A stretch of 64,000 bases of DNA. It comes from Streptomyces sp. SID12501. GTDB taxonomy: Bacteria > Actinomycetota > Actinomycetes > Streptomycetales > Streptomycetaceae. Below, piece after piece: positions 7,921-15,803 of the stretch. The notes below the pieces were generated by a model. That model was given only the letters and a program-made list of their open reading frames with translations, made no database searches and had not been told where the DNA came from. Position 1 is the first letter of the stretch; every line of letters begins with the position of its first letter. The translations under genes and the position numbers were made by a program. Location: the NCBI RefSeq assembly GCF_010550245.1, contig NZ_JAAGLU010000039.1:47519-111518 (forward strand). The letters are read 5' to 3'.

Positions 7921-9810
7921 ATGGGAACGTACGAGGACGTCTTCCGCTCCAGTACCGAGGACCCGGAGAGCTTCTGGCTGAAGGCGGCAGAGGGCATCGA
8001 CTGGGATGTCGCTCCACAACGCGCTCTGGACTCCTCGGGCGCACCCTTCTACCGCTGGTTTCCCGACGGACGGCTCAACGTCTGTTTCAACGCGCTCGAC
8101 CGGCACATCGAAGCCGGCCGGGGCGAGCAACCCGCGCTCGTCCACGACTCTCCCGTGACCGGCACCCGTCGCACATACACCTACGCGCAGTTGAGGGACG
8201 AGGTGGCGGCCTTCGCCGGAGCGCTCGCACAGCTCGGCGTGGGACAGGGCGACCGCGTGGTCATCTACATGCCGATGGTCCCCGAGGCCGCGATCGCGAT
8301 GCTGGCCTGCGCACGCATCGGCGCGGTCCACTCGGTCGTCTTCGGCGGGTTCGCCCCGCGCGAACTCGCCCTCCGCATCGACGACGCGGCCCCCAAGGTG
8401 GTCGTCTCCGCCTCCTGCGGCATCGAGGGCAAGCGGGTCATCGCCTACAAGCCTCTCCTCGACCAGGCGATCGAACTCGCGGCCCACAAGCCGGAGAAGA
8501 GCGTGATCCTGCAACGCCCACAGGAGACAGCCGAGTTGGGGCCCGACGATCTCGACTGGGCCGACCTGGTCGCAGCCGCGACGCCGGCCGACTGCGTTCC
8601 CGTCCCCGCCACCGACCCCCTCTACATCCTCTACACCTCCGGAACCACCGGAAAGCCCAAGGGAGTCGTGCGTGACTGCGGCGGCTACGCGGTGGCCCTC
8701 CACTGGTCGATGGGGGCCGTCTACGACGTGGGCCCGGGCGAGACCATGTTCACCGGCTCCGACGTCGGCTGGGTCGTCGGGCACTCGTACATCGTCTACG
8801 CACCCCTACTGGCCGGCGCGACGACGGTGCTGTACGAGGGCAAGCCGGTGGGCACCCCGGACGCGGGCCAGTTCTGGCGCGTTGCCGCCGAGTACGGGGC
8901 CAAGACCATGTTCACGGCGCCCACCGCGTTCCGGGCCATCCGCAAGGAAGACCCGAAGGGAACGCTCACTGCGGGCCACGACCTGACCGGTCTGCGCCAC
9001 CTCTTCCTCGCCGGTGAGCGCCTCGACCCCGAGACCTACCACTGGGCGAGCGCCCTGCTGGGCATCCCGGTGATCGACCACTGGTGGCAGACCGAGACCG
9101 GCTGGCCCATCGTCGCCAACCCGGTGGGCATCGAGGCGGCCCCCCTCAAGCCAGGGTCCCCCACCCTCCCGCTGCCAGGGTGGGACGTCAGTGTCCTCGA
9201 CCCCTCGGGCAAACCGGTGCCCACAGGCGTCGACGGCGCAATTGTCGTACGGCTCCCCCTGCCGCCCGGCGCACTGCCCACGCTATGGCAGGACGACGAC
9301 CGCTACATCGCCTCCTATCTCTCCGCCTACGACGGCTACTACCTCACCGGCGACAGCGGCCACATCGACGAGGACGGCTACGTTTTCGTCATGGGCCGCA
9401 CCGACGACGTCATCAACGTCGCCGGACACCGGCTGTCCACCGGCAGCATGGAAGAGGCCCTGGCCGCCCACTCCGACGTCGCCGAATGCGCCGTCATCGG
9501 CGTCGCCGACGCACTCAAGGGACAGGTACCGCGCGGCTTCGTCGTCCTGAAGGCCGGCGTCGACCGCGAACCGGGCGAGGTCGAGTCCGAACTCGTCCAG
9601 CTCGTACGCGAACGCATCGGCGCCGTCGCCTCCCTCAAAGAGGTCGCGGTCGTGGCCGCCCTGCCCAAGACCCGCTCGGGCAAGATCCTGCGCAAGACGA
9701 TGCGCGGCATCGCCGACGGCCGTGACGAACCCATCCCCTCCACGGTGGACGACCCAGGCGTCATCGAGGCCCTGCGCCCTGTTCTCCGCCGCCCTGGCCA
9801 AACCGCGTGA
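7921..9810 (+). CDS. prpE: propionyl-CoA synthetase (AMP-forming, PrpE type)
   Basis: A 629-residue acyl-adenylating enzyme, about the usual PrpE length. Motifs in order: ACS-type N-terminal domain, the P-loop YTSGTTGKPKG near residue 240, DHWWQTETGWP, the hinge region GRTDDVINVAGHRLSTGSME near residue 500, and the catalytic lysine in KTRSGKILRK near the end. GRTDDVINVAGHR and ETGWP are shared by acetyl- and propionyl-CoA synthetases; the overall spacing favours PrpE. AAAGGAG precedes ATG 7921 by 6 nt. Activates propionate or a similar short acid with ATP and CoA in the cytoplasm, plausibly the product of the upstream esterase. Acetyl-CoA synthetase is the alternative. Confidence 0.9.
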   Translation: MGTYEDVFRSSTEDPESFWLKAAEGIDWDVAPQRALDSSGAPFYRWFPDGRLNVCFNALDRHIEAGRGEQPALVHDSPVTGTRRTYTYAQLRDEVAAFAGALAQLGVGQGDRVVIYMPMVPEAAIAMLACARIGAVHSVVFGGFAPRELALRIDDAAPKVVVSASCGIEGKRVIAYKPLLDQAIELAAHKPEKSVILQRPQETAELGPDDLDWADLVAAATPADCVPVPATDPLYILYTSGTTGKPKGVVRDCGGYAVALHWSMGAVYDVGPGETMFTGSDVGWVVGHSYIVYAPLLAGATTVLYEGKPVGTPDAGQFWRVAAEYGAKTMFTAPTAFRAIRKEDPKGTLTAGHDLTGLRHLFLAGERLDPETYHWASALLGIPVIDHWWQTETGWPIVANPVGIEAAPLKPGSPTLPLPGWDVSVLDPSGKPVPTGVDGAIVVRLPLPPGALPTLWQDDDRYIASYLSAYDGYYLTGDSGHIDEDGYVFVMGRTDDVINVAGHRLSTGSMEEALAAHSDVAECAVIGVADALKGQVPRGFVVLKAGVDREPGEVESELVQLVRERIGAVASLKEVAVVAALPKTRSGKILRKTMRGIADGRDEPIPSTVDDPGVIEALRPVLRRPGQTA

Positions 9811-9932
9811 ACGGCTGACCCGCAGCCCGGTCGACGACGGGCGAGCTTCCGGACCGTGCCGTGCGGCTCACCAACTCGGAGGCCCCGCAGACTGCCGACT
9901 TCTGCTTGCAACTGCCCGCACATCCGCATAGT

Positions 9933-9946
9933 ATTACGATTGTAAT
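9933..9946. promoter_or_regulatory. inverted repeat in promoter of the Old Yellow Enzyme gene
   Basis: ATTACGATTGTAAT consists of ATTAC and GTAAT arms around 4 bp, in otherwise GC-rich DNA about 160 bp before the ATG at 10103. The same half-sites form the perfect palindrome at 11804-11815 in front of the TetR gene, which links the two promoters. Confidence 0.6.
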
Positions 9947-10102
9947 TCCATAGATCGCGCCGACACAGCTCGGCCGGCAGGGGTCATGACGGGTCCCCAT
10001 CGGGCCCCAAGCAGGACGGCCCGGTCCTCCCGCTCGGCTGATCACACCTACTGCCGGCCCCTGCCCTCAGCGATCGACTACTCATCATCTGAGGAATCAT
10101 CC

Positions 10103-11170
10103 ATGCTCAACGCCCTGTGGAACCCGACCGTCGCCGGAGAGATCTCCCTGCCGCACCGGCTCGCCATGGCCCCCCTGACCCGAAGCCGGGCCACCCCCGA
10201 CGGCGTGCCGACCGAGCTCAACGCCGAGTACTACGCCCAGCGCGCCTCGCACGCGCTCATCATCACCGAGGGCACCCAGCCCTCCGCCGACGGCCAGGGC
10301 TACCCGGTGACCCCGGGTATCTACACCGAGGATCACATCGCCGGCTGGCGCAAGGTCACCGACGCGGTACACGAGGCCGACGGACGCATCGTCATCCAGC
10401 TCATGCACGTCGGGCGCATCTCGCACCCGGACAACACCCCCCACCACCGGCAGCCGGTGGCTCCCTCCGCGATCCAGCCGGCGGGCCAGACGTTCACCGC
10501 GTCCGGGCTCCAGGAGATGGCGGTGCCGCGCGAGCTGTCGACAGCGGAAGTCGCTGCGACGGTCGACGACTTCCGGCGTGCCGCCGCGGCCGCCATCGCC
10601 GCCGGCGCCGACGGCGTCGAGATCCACGGGGCCAACGGCTACCTGGTCAACCAGTTCCTCTTCCCCAGCACCAACCAGCGCACCGACCAGTACGGGGGCT
10701 CCCTCGACAACCGCATCCGTTTCGCGGTGGAGGTCGCCACGGCCGTGGCCGACGAGATCGGCGCCGGCCGCACCGGCATCCGAATCTCTCCCGGCAACCC
10801 CTTCCAGATCAACGACCTCACGGAGAGCGATCCCCACGAGCTCTACCCGCACCTCCTGCGCGCCCTCGCCCCCCTCAACCTCGCCTACCTGCACATAGGC
10901 CACGGCGGCGACGAGGAACTCCTCTCCACCCTCCGCAAGTTGTGGCCGACCACGCTGATCCTCAACCGGGCCGGTGCCGACATCGCCACCCGCGCCAAGG
11001 ACGTCGAGGACGGTCTGGCCGACGTCGTCACCGTCGGCACCATGGCCCTCGCCAACCCCGACCTCGTCGAGCGCGTACGCGCCAACGCCCCCCTGAACAC
11101 CCCCGACCCCGCCACCTTCTACGGCGGCGGCGCGGCCGGCTACACCGACTACCCCACCCACGCCGCCTGA
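10103..11170 (+). CDS. Old Yellow Enzyme family alkene reductase
   Basis: A 355-residue FMN-dependent ene-reductase of the NemA/OYE type. Landmarks: MAPLTRSRATPDGVPT at the N-terminal FMN site, QLMHVGRISHP, the substrate-binding HGANGYLVNQFLFPSTNQRTD with the paired H/N motif, YGGSLDNRIRF, and the phosphate-binding end VTVGTMALANPDLV. GAGGA lies about 8 nt before ATG 10103. It reduces activated C=C bonds with NAD(P)H. It shares an ATTAC/GTAAT promoter motif with the TetR gene at 11882 and may be controlled by it. Confidence 0.93.
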   Translation: MLNALWNPTVAGEISLPHRLAMAPLTRSRATPDGVPTELNAEYYAQRASHALIITEGTQPSADGQGYPVTPGIYTEDHIAGWRKVTDAVHEADGRIVIQLMHVGRISHPDNTPHHRQPVAPSAIQPAGQTFTASGLQEMAVPRELSTAEVAATVDDFRRAAAAAIAAGADGVEIHGANGYLVNQFLFPSTNQRTDQYGGSLDNRIRFAVEVATAVADEIGAGRTGIRISPGNPFQINDLTESDPHELYPHLLRALAPLNLAYLHIGHGGDEELLSTLRKLWPTTLILNRAGADIATRAKDVEDGLADVVTVGTMALANPDLVERVRANAPLNTPDPATFYGGGAAGYTDYPTHAA

Positions 11171-11344
11171 CGAAGGACCGGGCGTCCGGGCGAAATCATC
11201 GCCCTCGCCTGCCTGGAACAGGCGTACGCCGCACGGTGGTGACGACCCGAGGAGTAGCGGGCCGTCACCACCGCGCCCGTAGGCATTTCCCTCGCACCGT
11301 TGAGAGGGAGACACACCGAAAAGAGCATGCGGTTGCTGAAACCA

Positions 11345-11665
11345 TGGGCAAGAAGGAGGTCCGACCGGGCTGCCAACTGCGCCTGGGCCAGGGCGGTTTG
11401 ACAGCCCTGGCTGACAACGGCGCCGATGGTCCGCACTGTGCCCATGTCATGGGAATGGACGTTGCTGATCCCGCGTGACGCGACCAAGGAGTCCGACGCT
11501 TCGACGACTTCCACCGCCACATCGGCCTGCCGGAGGCGTCCCCAGTGACCGTTTCCGGAAGTTGATCTCGGCCGGCATCCTGAAGGTCGTCCCACTGAGC
11601 CAGCGGGACGAAGCATACGTACTCGGCCCCGAGGGTCCCGTACTGAACGTTCGCCACACCGACTC
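11345..11665 (+). pseudogene. degenerate HxlR-family winged-helix regulator
   Basis: Fragments of an HxlR-type regulator can be read across three frames. NCAWARAV near 11373-11396 resembles the conserved Cys-containing N-terminus. WTLLIPRDATK near 11457-11489 matches the WTLLIL-R core. VRRFDDFHRHIGLPEA follows at 11491-11538 and SDRFRKLISAGILKVVPLSQ from 11544, ending in YVLGPEG. At least two frame changes and a stop interrupt it, so no full-length product is possible. It lies between the alkene reductase and a TetR gene and may be the former regulator of the reductase. Confidence 0.75.
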
Positions 11666-11803
11666 CGGCGCTCCAGTCCGCGTCATCGTCGAGCGCTCCA
11701 GGAGACATTCACCCTTCCCCCAGGGTCACCGCCCGGCTGGGACCCGGCGGGCCGCCCCGACTCCGAAACGGCCGGAGAACCGGCACCCCAATGGCCTGCC
11801 GAT

Positions 11804-11815
11804 CGTAATATTACG
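11804..11815. promoter_or_regulatory. perfect palindrome upstream of TetR gene
   Basis: CGTAATATTACG is a perfect 12-bp palindrome 67 bp before the proposed GTG start. It has the same GTAAT/ATTAC half-sites as 9933-9946. Likely an autoregulatory operator for the TetR protein at 11882. Confidence 0.6.
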
Positions 11816-11881
11816 TACATCAGGTTATGGATTAGGCTTGGCGGCGAGGCATCGGCCTTGCGGAGCGAACGGAGGATGCTC

Positions 11882-12454
11882 GTGGTGCGCTACGCCAAAG
11901 AGCACAAGCAGGCGACACGGCAACGGATCATCGAGACGGCCGGCCACCGATTCAAGCAGGACGGCATCGACGGCTCGGGCGTCTCCACTCTGATGTCGGA
12001 TGCCGGGCTCACCAACGGAGCCTTCTACGCGCACTTCGCATCCAAGGACGACCTCGTCGCCAACGTCGTGACCGACCAACTGCGCACACAGGTCGCGAGG
12101 TACGGCACTTTGCGGCCCGGCCGCCAGGGTCTCGAAGACCTGGTTCGCGACTACCTGTCACCTGAGCACCGGGACCACCCCGGCGACGGATGCCTTTCCG
12201 CCGCGCTGCTCGACGAGATCAGCCGCTGCGGGGACGAGACGCAGCAGGCTTACACCGACGGCGCACGAGACATCGTGGAAGAGATCGCCGCCCGCCTGAC
12301 GCCTGCGAATCCGCAGTCCGCCCGGGGCAAGGCCATCGGGCTCTTCACCATGATGGTGGGCACGTTGCAGCTCTCCCGAGCCCTCTCCGATCAGAAGTTC
12401 TCAGACGAGGTCCTGGCGCAGGGGATCGAGAACGCCCGCTCCTTCATGCGCTGA
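11882..12454 (+). CDS. TetR/AcrR family transcriptional regulator
   Basis: A 190-residue TetR-type regulator. The HTH occupies residues 8-55 (RQRIIETAGHRFKQDGIDGS and STLMSDAGLTNGAFYAHFAS). The C-terminal domain includes YLSPEHRDHPGDGCLSAAL, shared in pattern with the TetR at 4652. GTG 11882 gives MVRYAKEHKQ and leaves 6 nt after GGAGG; the ATG at 11876 directly abuts that GGAGG and is less likely. GTG 11885 is also possible. A perfect palindrome lies upstream, and a similar site precedes the alkene reductase, suggesting both are targets. Confidence 0.87.
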   Translation: MVRYAKEHKQATRQRIIETAGHRFKQDGIDGSGVSTLMSDAGLTNGAFYAHFASKDDLVANVVTDQLRTQVARYGTLRPGRQGLEDLVRDYLSPEHRDHPGDGCLSAALLDEISRCGDETQQAYTDGARDIVEEIAARLTPANPQSARGKAIGLFTMMVGTLQLSRALSDQKFSDEVLAQGIENARSFMR

Positions 12455-12806
12455 GGGGAACCGTTCACGGCCTCGCACAACGCCGCCGAGGGCAACGGCC
12501 GCGAGGCTGGAAGCCGCCCGATGCGACGGTCACGGCCAGTGGAATCACGATTATCGCGGACGGCGGCCATCCAAGGGAAACGCCATCGCCCGCGCCACGA
12601 GGCTCGTCCCCGCGTCGACCACGCCCTCGCCCGGCTGACGGACGGGGGCGGCCGGGCGTCCACCAGGCCAAGCCCAAGCCTCACCGGGATGCCCGGGAGG
12701 TAAGCAGGGCTGCGCCTGGAGGGTCTGCCCGACTCGCTCATACCCGGGGCGCCACGGCCCTGAGGCGACACCCCCCGTCTCATGCGGCGACCGCACTCGA
12801 CGCCTA
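12455..12806. other. 352-bp intergenic stretch
   Basis: Between the TetR gene and the convergent hydrolase remnant I see no credible gene, palindrome or terminator. A short minus-strand reading around 12690-12760 looks vaguely protein-like but has no ribosome binding site and no recognisable motif. Confidence 0.5.
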
Positions 12807-13185
12807 CTACCGTTCGAGGAACTCCAGAGCCGTCTGCACGAACTGTCGGTGGAACTGGAAGATGCCGCCGTGACCGGGCGTCGAGGTAGATCACCAACTC
12901 GCCGTTCGGCACCCGCCTCGCCAGGTCGGCCGAGTTCTGCGACGGAACCATCCTGTCGCTCTCACCGTTCGCGACGAGCACGGGCTGATGGATGACGGAG
13001 AGATCGTGGGGCTGCTCCAGCCTCCAGCGATGAATGGCCTTGAGCTGAGCACCGTACGACGTGAGCGAGATCGCCTTGTCCCTGTCGTGGGTACGTTCCT
13101 TCAACCGGGCCAGGAACTCCTTGCCGGCCCGACGCCCGCCCGCGGTGCGGGTGAAGAGGAGGAACTGCTTCGGGCCCGCCACGAC
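12807..13185 (-). pseudogene. C-terminal remnant of an alpha/beta hydrolase
   Basis: The minus strand reads GPKQFLLFTRTAGG...LARLKERTHDRD...QLKAIHRW...VLVANGESDRMVPS...GELVIYLDA. This is collinear with residues about 160-260 of the hydrolase at 1793-2659. One extra C then shifts frame; after correction the end reads GHGGIFQFH...ALEFLER and stops with TAG at 12807-12809. The N-terminal half with the serine nucleophile is missing and sequence upstream of 13190 is unrelated. The gene is dead. Confidence 0.85.
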
Positions 13186-13269
13186 GACCTTGCACCGCGT
13201 GCTGCTGGGATTCCGAAGATTGCCTGCCTACGTGGCGTCGAGTCCCCGTCGCACAGTCCCTGTCCCCAG

Positions 13270-13447
13270 GATTCCGGGTCGAGGCCCGTGTGGTGCGGAG
13301 AAATACCGGTTCAGCGCCACGTCGTACCCGCCCGCCGGGCTGATCAGGAACGGCTGCCCCTCGGGCACCCCCAGATCATCCAACCCCTCACCGAGATCGG
13401 CGAACAGGGCGCTGAACTCCCGTGCTCGCCAACCGGTTGATCGACAT
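13270..13447 (-). pseudogene. 5' remnant of tyrosine recombinase/integrase gene, copy 1
   Basis: From a possible ATG at 13447 the minus strand reads MSINRLAST, then after a frame change REFSALFADLGEGLDDLG, VPEGQPFLISPAGGYDVALN and RYFS. This is the N-terminal core-binding region of a family of actinobacterial tyrosine recombinases. After RYFS the reading becomes unrelated, and the catalytic domain (R...HxxR...Y) is absent. A diverged second copy lies at 16833-17056, on the other side of the LacI-controlled cassette. Confidence 0.65.
13305..13368. repeat. direct repeat A, left copy (partner 16894-16957)
   Basis: A 64-bp segment differing from 16894-16957 at about 5 positions by eye, in the same orientation. 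It encodes, on the minus strand, VPEGQPFLI..YDVALNR of the recombinase remnant. It flanks the 3.4-kb sugar cassette on the left. Confidence 0.85.
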
Positions 13448-13502
13448 GACGCTGGACGACAGTCCGTGGACAGCTCAACAGCGCATAACCCAAGAGGGAC
13501 GG
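13438..13502. repeat. direct repeat B, left copy (partner 17047-17111)
   Basis: A 65-bp segment about 80-85% identical by eye to 17047-17111, same orientation. It holds the recombinase start codon and about 55 bp upstream, including the shared core ACAGCGCATAAC. Together with repeat A it shows that both flanks derive from the 5' end of related recombinase genes. Confidence 0.8.
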
Positions 13503-13650
13503 ATTTCGGGCTCTCATCTCACTCGACGCGGGCCAGGTGCTGCTGCGCTCCAGGCACAGCACCGAGATGAGGCCGTCGTTTCCGGAGGTCGTGGCCGGGG
13601 CCGTGCAGCTAACGGACGCGACCGCGCTGGACGGCGAGCTACGTAGTCAC

Positions 13651-13686
13651 CGACACCCCCGCCGCACTCGAGCAGCGGGGGTGTCG
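13651..13686 (-). terminator. strong hairpin after the sugar cassette
   Basis: CGACACCCCCGC (13651-13662) and GCGGGGGTGTCG (13675-13686) are perfect 12-bp arms around a 12-nt loop, about 80 nt past the Gfo/Idh/MocA stop on the minus strand. Good candidate terminator for the two-gene operon. Confidence 0.7.
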
Positions 13687-13763
13687 CATGTTGGACTGAC
13701 CTGGCCGTCACCCCGTACTTGTCGCACGGCGCCGGGGTCCGCGCTGCGGCCGAAGACCCGTGC

Positions 13764-14788
13764 TCACAGGTCTTGGAGCTTGTCGACGCGGACGGGACCG
13801 CCGGTGGTGACGGACTGGACGGCGGCGAGGGCGATGGCCAGGGCAGCGCGTGCGTCCTCGCCGGTGGCGGAGGGGGTGCGACCGGTGCGACGCTGTCGGT
13901 GAAGTCGGCGAGTTCGGCCGCATAGGCGTCGTGGAAGAGGTGCTGGTCGTAGGTGACGCACTCGGCGGCGACGCCGTCCGGGCCGTATGCGGTCAGGTGG
14001 GTGCGGCGGACGTCGCCCATGGTGAGCATCCCGGCCGAGCCGAGGACCTCGGCGCGTACGTCGTAGCCGTAGACGGACTGGAAGCTGGCCTCGGCGGTGG
14101 CGAGGGCGCCGTTGTCGAAGCGGATGGTGACGACGGCGGTGTCGAGCAGGCCGCGGTCCTTGAAGTCGGGGCGGATCAGGGCGTCCGCCATGGCGAAGAC
14201 CTCGACGGGTTCGGCACCGGGATTGAGGTAACGCAGGACGTCGAAGTCATGGATGAGGGTCTCCAGGAAGATCGTCCACGGCGGTATGCGGGCCGGGTCG
14301 GCCAGAGCGGGGTCGCGGGTGAGCGAGCGCAACAGCTGCGGTGTGCCGATGGCGCCGTCGGCGATCTTCTCCTGGGCGGCCCTGAAGCCCGCGTCGTAGC
14401 GGCGGTTGAAGCCCACCTGGAGGGGCACGCCCGCATCCGCGGCGGCCGCGATGGCGCGGTCGGCCTCGGCGAGGGTGACCGCCATCGGCTTCTCGCAGTA
14501 GACCGCCTTGCCCGCCTTGGCGGCCGCCTCGACCAGGTCGGCGTGGGTTCGGGCCGGGGTGGCGATCACCACCGCGTCGATGTGCGGGTCGGCGAGCAGT
14601 TCACCGATGTCCGTGTAGGCGGTGGCGCAGCCGAGCCGGTCGCCCAGGCTCCGCGCGGCGCCCGGGGTGGGGTCGGCGATGGCGGCGAGCCGGACGTCCG
14701 GGAGGCGGTGGGCGAGGGTCTCGGCGTGGAACGAACCCATCCGTCCGGCGCCGAGGAGGCCGACGGCGAGAGGCTGCTGGGTGGTCAT
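13764..14788 (-). CDS. Gfo/Idh/MocA family oxidoreductase (inositol 2-dehydrogenase-like), frameshifted near 3' end
   Basis: An NAD(P)-dependent sugar/inositol dehydrogenase. The N-terminal Rossmann fold opens VGLLGAGRMGSFHAETLA. The family motif AVYCEKPMAVTLAEA supplies the catalytic Lys (EKP), followed by GFNRRYDAGF and a C-terminal HDFDVLRYLNPG segment. The start ATG 14788 follows GGAG. The frame breaks near 13890: after DFTDSV the correct continuation RTGRTPSATGEDARAALAIA...VRVDKLQDL, with stop at 13764-13766, lies one base out of frame. Read without correction, the protein would run on into unrelated Pro-rich sequence. This is either a sequencing error or a recent inactivating deletion of one base. 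Second gene of the LacI-controlled operon. Confidence 0.8.
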
Positions 14789-14838
14789 GCGGGTGCTCCG
14801 TACGTCGTCGTCAGGGTAGGTACAGGCTGTGGAGACAG

Positions 14839-15621
14839 TCAGACGGTGAAGGCGGAGCGGAAGCGCTCCAGAGCGAGCTCGCTGTCGCCGGAGGCCCACG
14901 CCTCCATCGCGACCGTGCCCTCGTAGCCGAGGTCCGCCAAGGCGCGGGCGACAGCTGGGTAGTTGATCTCCCCGGTTCCAGGTTCGCGGCGGCCGGGGAC
15001 ATCGGCCACCTGGATCTCGCCGATCAGGCTCAGGGCATGGGCCCTGCGGACCAGCTCGATCAGATTCCCCTCGCCGATCTGGGCGTGGTAGAGGTCCAGA
15101 TTCATCCGCAGCCCGGGCCGGTCCACGGCCGCGACCAGGGCCAGGGTGTCGGCGGCCGTCGCGAACGGCACCCCGGGGTGGTCGACGGCGGTGTTGAGGT
15201 TCTCCAGGGTGAAGACGACCCCGGCGCTCTCGCCCAGCTCGGCGAGGCGGGTGAGCGTGCGGTGGGCGGCGATCCACATCTCTCCGGTGACCTCACCGGT
15301 CACCGGCACCACCGGCAGGCCCTGGCCGTCCAGTCCGGTGCCGTGCAGGTTCAGGCGAGGGCAGCCCAGTTGCTCGGCCGCCTTGAGCGACTCCTCGGCG
15401 GTGCTCAGGAGTTCGGCCGCACCCTCCTCGTCGGTCAGACTGCCGCGGATGTAACCGGTCATGGAGGAGAAGTCGGCCGGGGTCCGGGCCAGAGCGGCAA
15501 GGTCGTGCCGGGTCCAGTCCCAGATCTCGACCTGGAAACCGGCGTCATGGATGCGCCGTGCCCGCTCGTCGATCGGCAGTTCCAGGAAGACCATCTCGGC
15601 GCAGGCCGCCAGTGTGTACAT
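14839..15621 (-). CDS. hydroxypyruvate isomerase-type sugar isomerase (TIM barrel)
   Basis: A 260-residue AP-endonuclease-2-like TIM-barrel isomerase. Metal-site signatures visible are VFTLENLNT (Glu), NLDLYHAQIGEGN (Asp/His) and EIQVADVPGRREPGTGEINY, the last typical of hydroxypyruvate isomerases. MEAW near the end supplies the final Glu. Start at ATG 15621 with AGAGAGG upstream; a longer 5' extension would run into the operators. Interconverts hydroxypyruvate and tartronate semialdehyde or a related ketose. It lies 50 nt before the dehydrogenase gene and is divergent from the lacI-type gene, so it is the first gene of a small sugar-acid/inositol operon. Confidence 0.88.
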   Translation of the reverse strand: MYTLAACAEMVFLELPIDERARRIHDAGFQVEIWDWTRHDLAALARTPADFSSMTGYIRGSLTDEEGAAELLSTAEESLKAAEQLGCPRLNLHGTGLDGQGLPVVPVTGEVTGEMWIAAHRTLTRLAELGESAGVVFTLENLNTAVDHPGVPFATAADTLALVAAVDRPGLRMNLDLYHAQIGEGNLIELVRRAHALSLIGEIQVADVPGRREPGTGEINYPAVARALADLGYEGTVAMEAWASGDSELALERFRSAFTV

Positions 15622-15650
15622 CGCCACGTACCTCTCTCCGCGACTTCGGG

Positions 15651-15681
15651 CTAGAACGTTCAAGGAACTAGAACGTTCTAG
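15651..15681. promoter_or_regulatory. two tandem LacI-family operators
   Basis: CTAGAACGTTCTAG at 15668-15681 is a perfect 14-bp palindrome. CTAGAACGTTCAAG at 15651-15664 is the same site with a degenerate right arm. The central CG step is typical of LacI-family sites. Both lie 30-60 bp before the isomerase start. Confidence 0.85.
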
Positions 15682-15748
15682 AACTCCGTGGAGCAGCAGT
15701 ACGCCAGCTGCCGCCCTCCCCTGTCAAGGCTCCGGTGTCGTGTGAAAG

Positions 15749-15762
15749 CTAGAACGTTCTAT
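15749..15762. promoter_or_regulatory. third LacI-family operator, upstream of the regulator
   Basis: CTAGAACGTTCTAT matches the perfect site at 15668 in 13 of 14 positions and lies about 42 bp before the regulator's TTG start. The three sites in the divergent region suggest autoregulation plus repression of the isomerase operon, possibly with DNA looping. Confidence 0.85.
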
Positions 15763-15803
15763 AGTCGACTCCGTAGGAGACGACTCCGACCAGGGAGGAC
15801 AGG

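Larger units (their letters stand above)
13191..13763. other. 573-bp intergenic stretch with recombinase remnant and hairpin
   Basis: Holds a minus-strand recombinase 5' remnant (13270-13447), its upstream DNA, and a strong hairpin at 13651-13686. I see nothing recognisable in 13191-13269 or 13503-13650. Confidence 0.55.
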
